Of a DNA stretch of 64,000 bases, positions 50,295 to 59,480 are shown piece after piece. The notes under the pieces were generated by a model. It did no database searches. It saw only the letters and a list, made by a program, of their open reading frames with translations, and was not told where the DNA came from. Both the position numbers and the translations under genes were made by a program. Positions within the stretch are counted from its first letter, which is position 1; each line of letters starts with the position of its first letter. This stretch comes from Acidobacteriaceae bacterium (GTDB lineage: Bacteria; Acidobacteriota; Terriglobia; Terriglobales; Acidobacteriaceae): NCBI GenBank assembly GCA_903642225.1, contig CAHJWI010000010.1, positions 1 through 64,000 of the forward strand, in the 5' to 3' direction.

Positions 50295-52733
50295 TCAATG
50301 TTTTGGAGCAGGCAGCGGTGCCGGTTTTGCCGGGGTTGCGGCCGCTCCAGGTGCGGGTGGCATCTGGAAGTTGATCGGCGGTGTGCCACCCATCAGGTTG
50401 GTGACGAAGTAGTCCCAGCGGCGCCGCATCATGTAATAGGCCATGTCGCCGTAGCCGTGGTGAGCGCGCGGAAACAGGATAAGGTCGAAGCTTTTGTTGG
50501 CCTTTTGCAGAGCGTCGACGAGCAGCATGGTGTTTTCGACGGGGACGTTGTCGTCGAGCATGCCGTGGGCGAGCAGGAGCTTGCCCTGCAGGTTCTTGGC
50601 GTACTGGGCGTTAGCCTGGGTGTCGTAGTTGGTGGTGCCGTCCGCGTTGTGCTCCACCAGGCCAACATATTTTTCGTCCCAGTCGTCCTCGTAGTCGCGG
50701 TTGTCATGGTTGCCGCTTTCGGCGATGCCCACCTTGATGAAACCGGGATAGCGAAACATGGTGGCGGCCGTGGCGTTGCCGCCGCCGGAGTGGCCGTACA
50801 TGCCGGTGCGATCGAGGTCGATCCACGGAAAGCGCGCTGCCAAGTCTTTGAGACCGCTGATCTGGTCGGGGACAGCGTTCACGCCGATGTCGTGGATGTA
50901 GGTGTCCTGGAAGATCTTGGAGCGGTGTGGGTTGCCCATGCCCTCGATGGCCACCACTGCGAAGCCAAGTTCGGGGAGGGCGTTGAGATCTCCACGAGCA
51001 GCGCGAAAGCCATGGCCGCCGGCAGAGATGAACGAACCGTTGAACGGACCGGGATAAATGAAGTCGATGACGGGATACTTCTTTGCGGGATCGAGATGTG
51101 CAGGGCGGAAGAGCAGGCCGTAAACGTCAGTGGATCCGTCGTGGCCTTTGACGCGGAACGTCTCGGGCGCTTGCCAGCCAGTCGCTTTCAAGCGGGTAAC
51201 GTCACCGGTGGCCAGCGTGAGCAGAACCTTGCCGGTGCGATCGCGCAAAACGGCGGTCTGCGGTGCCTGCGGTGTGGAATAGATGTCGACGAGGTAGTGG
51301 CCGTGCGGCGACCACGCAGCGAGAGTGTGATCCGCGTCCTCCGCTGAAACGAGCGTAATGGATTTGCCGTCAAGATTCGTGCTGTAGATGCGGCGATAGT
51401 AAGGGTCCGTGTCGGGCCCGGAACCATGCTCGCGGCCACTGCCAGTGAGCAGCATGCTGCCGCTTTGCTGATCGATGTAGTAGATCTGCTCGACGTTCCA
51501 GTTGCCGGTGGTGACCGGGTGTAGAAGCCTCCCGTCCTTCGCGCTATAGAGGTAAAGGCTGCCCCAGTTTGAGCGCTGGCTCCACCACAGGATTTCGTCG
51601 CGCTCCGAAAGGTAGCGCCAGTTGACGGAGGTGTAGCCGCTCTCGAAGAAGGTGGGCACGCGCTCGTCCAAGACATCGCGCACGGCACCCGTGCCCGCTG
51701 TGGCGATGCGGACCTGGGCAAGTTTGTGGTCGCGCGAGGTGGAGACGAAGGCGAGGGTCTGGCTGTCGGTAGCCCACTGCACGTCGTCCCAACCGCCGTT
51801 GCAGCTGACGTCGTCGCAGATGGTGGAGCGGTGGTTGTCCGGCGGCATCTGCAGGCGAACGGTGGTCGCGGTGTCGGCGTCGATGATGACGCGCTGGATG
51901 GTGATGACGTCCTTGTCGCCGACCATGGGGTACTTCCACTGCTCAAGTTTGGGGTGGCCGACCTCAGAGGTGAGCATGTAGAAGTCGCCGACGCGGCGCT
52001 GGTCTTGCTGAAAGGTCGCGATGTGCCGGGAGTCTGGCGCCCACAGGGCCACGGCGCGGTCGGTGTGGAGCCAGCCGGAGTTGTCGGTGGCGTAGCCAAA
52101 GTCCTTGACGCCGTCGGTAGTGAGCTGGTGCTCGGTGCCGGCGGGGATGTCGCGGATCCACAGGTTCCAATCGCGGATGTAGGCGGCGCGCCTGCCGTCA
52201 GGCGAAAGGACGGCGTCTGGGGTGTTGCGCCTTCCAAGCGGGCCTGGCTGCGTGGACGCGGCGGGCTGCACCTGGGAGCAGGTATAGGGAGCGCCCAGGG
52301 TGCAGCGGTACTTGCCGCCGTCCACGGAAAGCAGGGCGGCGGTGTCCTTGTCGACAAGGGTGATCTCGGTCGGTGTGACCTTTCTGGGGTCTGCCTGTGG
52401 AAGACCAGCGGTGTGCAGCGAGGCAGCCATGGGGGTGGGATCGTACAGGGGTGCCCGGGTGGCGGGGTTGGAGTTGACGAGCATCGGCGTGCCCAGGCCG
52501 TGGTCGACGTCGATGTACCAGAAGCGGTCGTCGGCCATGGTATGCGCCTCAGTGACGGCGTGATCGACGAGGGGTGCGGCTGCGTCATTGAGCATGGACA
52601 CGGCGCGCTGGTAGTCGGCGTCGGTGTAGATGCGACCTGTCTGGGTACCCGCTTGAGCGGATGCATGGTTGGCTGCGGCAAGCGCAAGCAGGGCGAAGAA
52701 GCAGCGTCGAAAAATACGGAAGCACTGGTGCAT
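50295..52733 (-). CDS. S9 family prolyl-oligopeptidase (dipeptidyl-peptidase IV-like), secreted
   Basis: From the ATG at 52733 the protein has 812 residues with AGGAG upstream and a signal peptide (FALLALAAANHASAQAG). A longer frame exists but has no such site. Residues ~110-530 form the beta-propeller (YIRDWNLWIRDI, WAPDSRHIATFQQDQ) as in DPP IV. The catalytic domain holds the serine in GMYGHSGGGNAT (near 645), the aspartate in HGMLDDNVP (near 722) and the histidine in RAHHGYG (near 757). It likely cleaves dipeptides after proline or similar residues in the periplasm, supporting peptide feeding. An alanine/proline-rich tail (APGAAATPAKPAPLPAPKH) ends it. Confidence 0.9.
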   Translation of the reverse strand: MHQCFRIFRRCFFALLALAAANHASAQAGTQTGRIYTDADYQRAVSMLNDAAAPLVDHAVTEAHTMADDRFWYIDVDHGLGTPMLVNSNPATRAPLYDPTPMAASLHTAGLPQADPRKVTPTEITLVDKDTAALLSVDGGKYRCTLGAPYTCSQVQPAASTQPGPLGRRNTPDAVLSPDGRRAAYIRDWNLWIRDIPAGTEHQLTTDGVKDFGYATDNSGWLHTDRAVALWAPDSRHIATFQQDQRRVGDFYMLTSEVGHPKLEQWKYPMVGDKDVITIQRVIIDADTATTVRLQMPPDNHRSTICDDVSCNGGWDDVQWATDSQTLAFVSTSRDHKLAQVRIATAGTGAVRDVLDERVPTFFESGYTSVNWRYLSERDEILWWSQRSNWGSLYLYSAKDGRLLHPVTTGNWNVEQIYYIDQQSGSMLLTGSGREHGSGPDTDPYYRRIYSTNLDGKSITLVSAEDADHTLAAWSPHGHYLVDIYSTPQAPQTAVLRDRTGKVLLTLATGDVTRLKATGWQAPETFRVKGHDGSTDVYGLLFRPAHLDPAKKYPVIDFIYPGPFNGSFISAGGHGFRAARGDLNALPELGFAVVAIEGMGNPHRSKIFQDTYIHDIGVNAVPDQISGLKDLAARFPWIDLDRTGMYGHSGGGNATAATMFRYPGFIKVGIAESGNHDNRDYEDDWDEKYVGLVEHNADGTTNYDTQANAQYAKNLQGKLLLAHGMLDDNVPVENTMLLVDALQKANKSFDLILFPRAHHGYGDMAYYMMRRRWDYFVTNLMGGTPPINFQMPPAPGAAATPAKPAPLPAPKH

Positions 52734-52833
52734 GGACAAGCGGAACTCCTGGGGCGAGACGGCCAGCATGCTACAGGGCACGCGCGGCGGGAAGGGGATA
52801 GCTGATGGTAGCGTGGCGCGCCGGTCTGGACGC

Positions 52834-53613
52834 TTACGGCCGGGCACCCGTGGTTGGTGAGCCGAGTCTCCAGAGCACCTGGCGCAGCATGCCGAGCCAG
52901 CCGGGGATGTCGTCGGACGGCAGGGCGAGGCGACGCACGAGGCGGTGAAGGTTGCTGTCAGCAAGATTGCCGGGGTGGCGTTCCTCATAGCCGGAGGCCT
53001 GCAGGATGCCGCGAAGCAGTTCCTGAAAGCGGGCCAGGTCGGCGGCGGTGGCGGGCAGCGCGGGCTCAGGCAGGTTGCGTGGCGGGTCGGTGTCGCGGAC
53101 GAGCTCGTACAGCGTGACGGCGACGGCCTGGCCGAGGTTCATACTGATGCCGGCCGCGTGCATGGGGATGGTGAGCAGGCGGTGACAGTGGCTGAGCTCG
53201 TCGTTCGACAGGCCGGTTTTCTCAGAGCCGAAAAGGAGGGCTACGCGGCCGTCCGTTTGTGCTGCTTGTTGGTGGATAGTGCGGGCTGCGCTGCGCAGGA
53301 CATCCACGGGGTGCTGAAGATTGCGTTCGCCGAGGGCAGTAGTGCCGTAGACGATTCGGGCGTCTGCAATGGCGTCGGTAAGGCTGTTGTGGAGCTGGGC
53401 GCTTGCGAGGACAGAGGCGGCGTCGACGGCGCTGCGAGCCTCTTGGAACGGCAGCGGATAGTCGGTGACGATACGGAGGTCGTTGAAGCCGAAGTCAAGC
53501 ATGGCGCGTGCGACCGCACCAATGTTGAGGACGTTGCGCGGGCGCACGAGGACGACGCTAATACGCTGTGTGGCGGGCGCTGCGTGCTGCTGGAAGGACT
53601 GCGGGCAAGACAT
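52834..53613 (-). CDS. trmJ: tRNA/rRNA methyltransferase, TrmJ-like (SpoU)
   Basis: The protein has 259 residues. The SPOUT knot motifs are present: VVLVRPRNVLNIGAVARAM (motif 1), ALLFGSEKTGLSNDEL (motif 2) and IPMHAAGISMNLGQAVAV (motif 3), which matches the TrmJ group that 2'-O-methylates position 32 of tRNA. A C-terminal ~70-residue helical domain (FQELLRGILQASGYEERHPG) is typical of TrmJ. S-adenosylmethionine is the methyl donor. It starts at MSCPQSFQQH; the actual start may be a later codon because the fold starts near residue 16. It shares a 283-base upstream gap with the divergent MBL gene. Confidence 0.85.
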   Translation of the reverse strand: MSCPQSFQQHAAPATQRISVVLVRPRNVLNIGAVARAMLDFGFNDLRIVTDYPLPFQEARSAVDAASVLASAQLHNSLTDAIADARIVYGTTALGERNLQHPVDVLRSAARTIHQQAAQTDGRVALLFGSEKTGLSNDELSHCHRLLTIPMHAAGISMNLGQAVAVTLYELVRDTDPPRNLPEPALPATAADLARFQELLRGILQASGYEERHPGNLADSNLHRLVRRLALPSDDIPGWLGMLRQVLWRLGSPTTGARP

Positions 53614-53896
53614 GGTGTGAGGCTAGGATACGACGGCAGCCAACGAGGGCATTGCCAGACGAATTGCAAAGCGGCGGCTAGTCTCCGCTTCAACATAGAA
53701 AAGATTCTGAGGCGTACACAGGGGGAATATAGGCTTCGGTGTTGCTCTGCTGAGCGCAGGTGTTTGCTTTCAATAACGTCTGAAATGGCGCGACGCCGTA
53801 CCGTTGAGCTCTGCTCGCAAACCGACACGACAGCGAGCGACGGTCTGCGAATGAACCATTTGCCGCATCCTAAGAATTGCAAACAGGAGAGTTGCC

Positions 53897-54598
53897 ATGG
53901 ATCTGACGCGCGTGGACAGCTACACCAGCATGGTGACGCTGCACCGGTTTTCCAACGTATTCCTTGTGCGTGAAAGCGATGGCTTTACGCTGGTGGATAC
54001 GTCGTTGCCGGGCAGTGCGGGGACCATCCTGGAGGCGGCGAGGACGTATGAGCTGCCGATCCGGCGGGTGCTGCTGACGCATGCGCACGGGGACCATGTG
54101 GGGGCGCTAGACAAGCTGCATGCGGCGCTCGGGCCGGATGTGATGGTGGCGATCGGTGAGCGCGAGGCTCCGCTGCTGCGCAAGGACCTGCGGCTGCATG
54201 CGGACGAGCCACAAACGAAGCTGAAGGGGTTCCTGTTTCCGGGAACGAAAACACAGCCGACGCATACGTTGACGGAGGGCGAGCTTTTTGGATCGCTGCG
54301 GTGCATCGCCACACCGGGACATACGCCGGGTCACATGAGTTTTCTGGATGAGCGCGAGGGCACGCTATTCACCGGCGATGCGTTTGTTTCCATGGCAGGC
54401 GTGATGCGGACGGCGATTGATACCCCCTGGTGGTTTCCGCTGCCAAAAATCTTCAGTTGGGATGCTGGTTTGGCAAATGCATCGTCACGCAAATTGCTGG
54501 ATGTCGCACCGACAACCGTTGTAACGGGGCATGGCCGCGTGATGGGTGACGGGACGGTGGCCATTCGTGCGGCGCTGGAGCGGGCAGGATTGCTGTAG
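53897..54598 (+). CDS. MBL-fold metallo-hydrolase
   Basis: The protein has 233 residues with AGGAGAG upstream of the ATG at a good distance. The metallo-beta-lactamase signature is complete: LTHAHGDHVG (HxHxDH), TPGHTPGHMSFLD, FTGDAFVSMAG and VTGHGRVMG. The two-metal site fits a hydrolase of the quorum-lactonase/glyoxalase-II-like class; the substrate is unknown. The 283 bases upstream contain the divergent promoter and no visible gene. It is followed by a very short minus-strand frame that looks like a signal peptide. Confidence 0.85.
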   Translation: MDLTRVDSYTSMVTLHRFSNVFLVRESDGFTLVDTSLPGSAGTILEAARTYELPIRRVLLTHAHGDHVGALDKLHAALGPDVMVAIGEREAPLLRKDLRLHADEPQTKLKGFLFPGTKTQPTHTLTEGELFGSLRCIATPGHTPGHMSFLDEREGTLFTGDAFVSMAGVMRTAIDTPWWFPLPKIFSWDAGLANASSRKLLDVAPTTVVTGHGRVMGDGTVAIRAALERAGLL

Positions 54599-54604
54599 TT
54601 GGAC

Positions 54605-54706
54605 CTACTGCACAACCAGCGTTGCAAACTGCGGAGTGGTTGCTTGAACTTGCGCAGCTGTGGACAGCAGCGCCGTAAGAAGGAGGCTAAAGGTACCAAG
54701 GCGCAT
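54605..54706 (-). CDS. Possible truncated secreted peptide (33 residues)
   Basis: A minus-strand frame runs MRLGTFSLLLTALLSTAAQ then VQATTPQFATLVVQ and stops. The first 22 residues look like a clean signal peptide (basic start, hydrophobic core, A-Q-A cleavage site), but the mature part is only 11 residues. No strong Shine-Dalgarno is seen. It could be the start of a lost secreted-protein gene, a real small secreted peptide, or chance. Confidence 0.25.
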   Translation of the reverse strand: MRLGTFSLLLTALLSTAAQVQATTPQFATLVVQ

Positions 54707-54776
54707 AGGACTACCAGAAGCGGATGAGATCGCGCGTCAGTGTAGCAGTGGCATGTACCTGCTGGCGAATAAGACT

Positions 54777-55880
54777 TCAGCTACGCCAGTGAAGTTCGAC
54801 CGGGACGGGCAGCGGGTGGTCTCCGGTGCCGGCGAGGCGGCGTTGTTTTAGGGCGAAGTACCATTTGGCGGGCTTGTCCGCGTCATCGATAAGCATCATG
54901 GCGGGGCGGTAGCGCAGGCCTTCTGCCTGTTGCACCATGGTTTCCTGATCCTGCTGCACGAAGCGTGCGCCGAAGTACTTGGCGATCTGCGGCACGAGTG
55001 GCACGTTGTAAAAAATGTTCCAGGCGGCGGCGACGTCGATGCGGCAGGTGGACGGGGTAACTGGGGTGACGGTAGTGAGCGAGCTGAACCACTTTGCAGT
55101 TTCGCCGTGGCCGGCGCGAATGGTTTCGACCCGGCGGTTGGGCAGGGTGAAGTCGATGGTGGTCTCGATCTTTTCGCCGTAGACGCCGAGGAGTTTGTAG
55201 GGTGCGGAGTTGGCGCTGGGGGCGTGGGCGGTCATGCGGAAACCCTCGGGCAGGGGCTCGAAGCGCTTGGTCTTTTCGTGGATGCTGGCAGCCGAGCGCC
55301 ACCACCAGCTGCGGTGCACGAAGGGGCCGTGGGCGGGGTCCATGAGGCCGATAATGCCGTGATCGACATTGCAGGGGAGGTCTGCGGTGAGGTGAGCTTC
55401 GCGGTATCTTGTGCTGAACTTGGGCACTTCGGGGACAGGCGGCAGCACGGTGATGTCGGTGATGCGGCCCATGCCTGGTGTAGGTAGGTAGACCCAGACA
55501 TAGCCGTCCTGTTCGCGGCAGGGATAGGCGCCGGCGTAAATTTTGGTGGGCTGCAGGGTGTCGATTTGCGTGAGGGACGGGATCTCGGTGCACTGGCCGG
55601 TGCAGGGTTCGAAGCGCCAGCCATGGTAGCGACACTGAATGGTGTTGCCGTCGAACCAGCCGCTGGAGAGCGGAATACCACGGTGCGGGCAGAGATCGCG
55701 CAGAGCGAAGAGTTCACCGGTATGTTTGCGACCGAGAACGAGCGGGATACCGAGCAGCAGTGTGGTGTGCATGCTGCCTTTACCCAGGTCGGCCACGCGC
55801 ATGGCGGGGTACCAGTCGCCGAAGAGGAGTTCGGCGGCGGGCTGGTTTGTGCTGTCGGGCTGGTCGTTTCGCAGGCGCAT
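54777..55880 (-). CDS. Rieske [2Fe-2S] non-haem iron oxygenase
   Basis: The protein has 367 residues. The Rieske ligands are C64 and H66 (CPHRGIPLS) and C83 and H86 (CRYHGWRFEPC). The catalytic domain has an iron-binding cluster in NVDHGIIGLMDPAHGPFVH, with two histidines and an aspartate in the usual spacing. It resembles the vanillate-demethylase/pheophorbide-oxygenase branch rather than ring-hydroxylating dioxygenases. It would need a separate reductase; none is encoded nearby. It oxidises an unknown aromatic or terpenoid substrate. It diverges from a GT39 gene with a 64-base gap. Confidence 0.85.
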   Translation of the reverse strand: MRLRNDQPDSTNQPAAELLFGDWYPAMRVADLGKGSMHTTLLLGIPLVLGRKHTGELFALRDLCPHRGIPLSSGWFDGNTIQCRYHGWRFEPCTGQCTEIPSLTQIDTLQPTKIYAGAYPCREQDGYVWVYLPTPGMGRITDITVLPPVPEVPKFSTRYREAHLTADLPCNVDHGIIGLMDPAHGPFVHRSWWWRSAASIHEKTKRFEPLPEGFRMTAHAPSANSAPYKLLGVYGEKIETTIDFTLPNRRVETIRAGHGETAKWFSSLTTVTPVTPSTCRIDVAAAWNIFYNVPLVPQIAKYFGARFVQQDQETMVQQAEGLRYRPAMMLIDDADKPAKWYFALKQRRLAGTGDHPLPVPVELHWRS

Positions 55881-55944
55881 GCGTCAGCCTAAGGATACCG
55901 CTGCCGTTGGAAGGCAGCGACGCGGGATGCGATGATGCGGTCAG

Positions 55945-57939
55945 ATGGTGACGGGGTTTCCAAGGCGGTCGAAGCAGACGTTGGCGGTGCTGGGCTGGCT
56001 ATGGTTCTTCTTTTACTGCACCTTTGCGCTGATCTCGCCGCCGCTGCTTGACGACGCGGACAGCGTACACGCCGAGGTAGCGCGCGAGATGGTGGTGCGG
56101 CACGACCCGGTGACGCTATACGCCAACGGCATTCGCTACCTGGAGAAAGCGCCGCTGCTGTACTGGAGCATGGCTGCGTGCATGCGGCTGATGGGCGTGC
56201 ATAACTTTACGGCGCGTCTGCCCCTTGCCCTGTACACACTGCTGCTGGTGTTGATGGCCGAGCTCTTCGGGCGAGAGGCGTTCCGTACGACGCGAGCCGG
56301 GCTGTACGCGGGCATGATTGTGCTGAGCAGCTTTGGGATGTTCATCTTTACCCGGATCCTGATTCCGGATGCCGTGGTGTGCCTGTGGCTTACGGCAGCG
56401 GTGTGGTGCTTTTGGCGGACGGAGATTGCCGACCCGGACGGACCCGGGCCGCTGCTGCCGTGCCTTGGCTTTGGGGCAGCGTGCGCGCTGAACATTCTGA
56501 CCAAGGGGCTGATCGGTTTGGTGTTTCCGGTGGGCACGGTGCTGGTGTTTCTGCTGCTGACGCGTGGCGTGCGTGGCACACTTCAGCGGCTGGAACAGTT
56601 GCGTCCTGTTGCGGTCCTGATAACGTTTCTGCTGCTGGCTGCTCCCTGGCACATCGCGGCTGCGCGTGTGAATCCGGATGAGGGCTTCGCACGAGGTCTG
56701 ACCCATGTGGGCCGGTGGCTTCCCTTTCCCTGGCGCGGGTGGACTGTGCCGGAGCCGACGGTGGGAAATGTGCATGGCTGGGCATGGTTTTACCTTGTGA
56801 ATGAGCACCTGTTGCGCTACCTGGACCTGCGCGTGCCGCGCGATTACGACACGGTGCCGATCCTGCTTTTTTGGGGTCTGCTGCTGGTATGGATGCTGCC
56901 GTGGAGCGCGTTTCTGTACCCGGCATTTCGGTCGGTACCGTGGTTCGCTGCAATGCGGCGGACGCATCCATGCACCTTTGTTGTCCAACGACTCACGTTG
57001 CGTGCCGATGGGGACAGTATGGGCGTGCCACTAACGATGCGGCAGAAGACGTTGCTGCTGCTGGGAATTGCTGCCTTGCTGCCGCTTGTCTTCTTTTCGT
57101 TTTCGACACGACAGGAATACTACGTGCTGCCGGCGATTCCTTTTCTGAGCCTGCTGATTGCGGGTTGGCTGGATCGTGAGGCGCATGAGACCGAGATGGT
57201 GCGCCTGCCCGAGACGATGCATGACACGGGACAGAGGGTGGGCACTGTGCTGCTTGTCTTCGGCTGCACGACGGCGCTGGTCTGTGCTTTGCTCCTGGTA
57301 ATCAGCAAGCAGCCGCAGGCCGGTGTGGGGCTGGCTACCCTGCTCAAGCAGAACCCTGAGGACTATGCGCTGTCATTCGGCCACTTTCTTGACCTGAACA
57401 CGCAGGCGATGGCCTTCTTCCGGCTGCCTTTGGCTATGGCGGGAGGATCGCTGCTAGCGGGCACCGTCGTGGCTTGGCGTTTGCGCGGTAATTACCGGCC
57501 GCACGCGGCGAACCTGGTGCTGCTGGCGGCGACGATGGGGTTTCTGCTGGCGTCGCACGTGGGACTCACCACATTTTCCCCGGTACTAACGAGCAAGTCG
57601 CTGGCGCAGGCGATCGGCAGGGAGATAAAAGCTGGCGACCTGATCGTGGTGAACGGGGAGTACGAGTCTGCGTCGTCGCTGGGGTTCTATCTTCGGCGCA
57701 ACGACCTGCGGCTGTATCACGGCCACTCGGCAAATCTTTGGTACGGCTCGTTCTTCCGCGACGCGCCGTTGCGCTTCGAGACGGACGAAAGCCTACGCCG
57801 GGAGTGGCTTTCAGCACGCCGCGTTTTCCTGTGGACAACACCGGAAACGCTGCCAACACTGCCCGGATCGGTATTCTTAATTGCCGAGGGTGGTGGCAAA
57901 GAGATCGTGAGCAATTTGCCCAACCAGGAGGGACCATGA
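55945..57939 (+). CDS. GT39-family (ArnT/PMT-like) membrane glycosyltransferase
   Basis: The protein has 664 residues with about 12-13 membrane helices. The first periplasmic loop carries SPPLLDDADSVHAEVAREM, the acidic DD site of GT-C enzymes of the ArnT/PMT type, and the second loop has KAPLLYWSMA. The last ~100 residues form a soluble periplasmic domain (LIVVNGEYESASSLGFYLRR). It transfers a sugar from a polyprenyl phosphate donor to lipid A, a protein or another acceptor. The ATG of the carboxylesterase gene overlaps its stop (ATGA), so they are coupled. The start at ATG 55945 is plausible but the Shine-Dalgarno is weak. Confidence 0.85.
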   Translation: MVTGFPRRSKQTLAVLGWLWFFFYCTFALISPPLLDDADSVHAEVAREMVVRHDPVTLYANGIRYLEKAPLLYWSMAACMRLMGVHNFTARLPLALYTLLLVLMAELFGREAFRTTRAGLYAGMIVLSSFGMFIFTRILIPDAVVCLWLTAAVWCFWRTEIADPDGPGPLLPCLGFGAACALNILTKGLIGLVFPVGTVLVFLLLTRGVRGTLQRLEQLRPVAVLITFLLLAAPWHIAAARVNPDEGFARGLTHVGRWLPFPWRGWTVPEPTVGNVHGWAWFYLVNEHLLRYLDLRVPRDYDTVPILLFWGLLLVWMLPWSAFLYPAFRSVPWFAAMRRTHPCTFVVQRLTLRADGDSMGVPLTMRQKTLLLLGIAALLPLVFFSFSTRQEYYVLPAIPFLSLLIAGWLDREAHETEMVRLPETMHDTGQRVGTVLLVFGCTTALVCALLLVISKQPQAGVGLATLLKQNPEDYALSFGHFLDLNTQAMAFFRLPLAMAGGSLLAGTVVAWRLRGNYRPHAANLVLLAATMGFLLASHVGLTTFSPVLTSKSLAQAIGREIKAGDLIVVNGEYESASSLGFYLRRNDLRLYHGHSANLWYGSFFRDAPLRFETDESLRREWLSARRVFLWTTPETLPTLPGSVFLIAEGGGKEIVSNLPNQEGP

Positions 57940-59480
57940 GGAACGCACAATGGACGCGGCGAACGCTGCTGCGCAACAGTGCTCTGCTGACGGCGTTACC
58001 GCTCGTTTGCCGGCCAATGCTGGCGAGGACACATTCAGCCACCACCGTTTCAACGCCGCTTGGCACAATGCGGGGAGAGCTTACGGACGGCGTGCGCGTG
58101 TTTCGCGGAGTGCCATTTGCAGAGCCGCCGGTGGGCGAGTTGCGCTTCCGTGCGCCGGTCGGAAAAAAGCCGTGGACTACCGAGCTGGATGCGACGCGCT
58201 TTGGCGCGGAGCCATGGCAGACCGGCACGCCCAAGATAGCGAAGAGTGAGGACTGCCTGCAGTTGAACGTCTGGGCGCCCGACGGCGCTAAGCCGGGAAC
58301 CTTGCCGGTGTTTGTGTGGATCCATGGCGGCGGTTTCACAGGTGGCCGAGCGTTCGACCCGGTGACGGACGGGGAAGAGTTTGCGCGCAACGGAATTGTT
58401 TGCGTAACGGTGGCGTACCGGCTGGGCGTCTTTGGTTTTATGGACGTGAGCCCGCTGCTTGGCGCGGAGTACAGCTTTTCAGCAAACAATGCGCTGCGCG
58501 ACTTGATCGTTGCGCTTGCATGGGTGAGAAAGAACATCGCGAGCCTGGGCGGCGATCCGTCGCGGGTGACGATTGGCGGCGAGAGTGCCGGTGCAAAGCT
58601 GTGCGACATCCTGATGGGCGTGCCTGCGGCACAAGAACTGTTCCATGCTGTGGTTTCAGAGAGCGGCGGTGCGGAACGGGTGTGGCCGCTGGAGAACAGC
58701 CGTACTGTTGCGGTTGGATACGGTAAGGCGTTTCAGGCGGTGAGCGGTGTTGTGCCAGCACGCCTGAAGAGTGCCGATCCGGCAGCGATCATTGCAGCGC
58801 AGGAGCAATTCATCAACGACTGGCCGCAGCACTTTCCTCTACGGTGCGAGGTGGACGGCAAGCTGATCCCAAGAGTACCCATCGAAACCATTGCGACAGG
58901 CAGCACACGTGGCAAGCGGCTGCTGCTGGGCACCAACCGCGACGAGAGCGCCCTCTTCCTTGGGCCGCATCCGACGCAGGATCCCACGGCGGCAAATCTG
59001 GGCAACATGCCCATGGCAGCCTTCAACGGGGTGTACGCGAAGTACGCGGCCCTGTATCCCGACATGACGGCGGAGCAACGCCGCATTCGCGCCGTCACGG
59101 CAGAGGAGTACTGGCTTCCAAGCATGCGCCTGGCAGCGGCGCACGCGCAGAATGGCGGCGAAACGTACGTCTACCGGCTGGACTTTGCAGAGACGGCAGG
59201 CCGCTTTGCCGGGTACGCTTTCCACTCAGAAGATATAGAGCTGGTGTGGAACAAGCCGGGTGGACCCACGGAAGACCGGGTTGCAGCAGCCGCACTGGCC
59301 GCGCAGATGCACGCTGCCTGGGTAACCTTCATCAAGGGTGGCATACCTGCCGCACCGGGCCTGCCCGCCTGGCCGCAATGGACGGCGACAGAACGAAGGA
59401 CGATGCTGCTGGACCGGACAAGTACGGTGGTCGTTCGACCGCAGGAAACGGAGTTGCGGCTTTGGGACGGTGTTCTCTAG
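57936..59480 (+). CDS. Type B carboxylesterase with Tat-like signal
   Basis: The protein has 514 residues, starting at the ATG at 57936 with GGAGGG just upstream; it overlaps the GT39 stop. A twin-arginine signal (RRTLLRNSALLTALPL) opens it. The alpha/beta-hydrolase of the carboxylesterase type B family follows: VFRGVPFAEPPVGELRF, SEDCLQLNVWAP, VWIHGGGF (oxyanion hole) and the serine in IGGESAGAK near residue 214. The late GYAFHSEDIELVW holds the likely catalytic histidine. It hydrolyses esters in the periplasm. Its stop shares CTAG with the stop of the convergent HpnI-like gene. Confidence 0.88.
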   Translation: MRNAQWTRRTLLRNSALLTALPLVCRPMLARTHSATTVSTPLGTMRGELTDGVRVFRGVPFAEPPVGELRFRAPVGKKPWTTELDATRFGAEPWQTGTPKIAKSEDCLQLNVWAPDGAKPGTLPVFVWIHGGGFTGGRAFDPVTDGEEFARNGIVCVTVAYRLGVFGFMDVSPLLGAEYSFSANNALRDLIVALAWVRKNIASLGGDPSRVTIGGESAGAKLCDILMGVPAAQELFHAVVSESGGAERVWPLENSRTVAVGYGKAFQAVSGVVPARLKSADPAAIIAAQEQFINDWPQHFPLRCEVDGKLIPRVPIETIATGSTRGKRLLLGTNRDESALFLGPHPTQDPTAANLGNMPMAAFNGVYAKYAALYPDMTAEQRRIRAVTAEEYWLPSMRLAAAHAQNGGETYVYRLDFAETAGRFAGYAFHSEDIELVWNKPGGPTEDRVAAAALAAQMHAAWVTFIKGGIPAAPGLPAWPQWTATERRTMLLDRTSTVVVRPQETELRLWDGVL

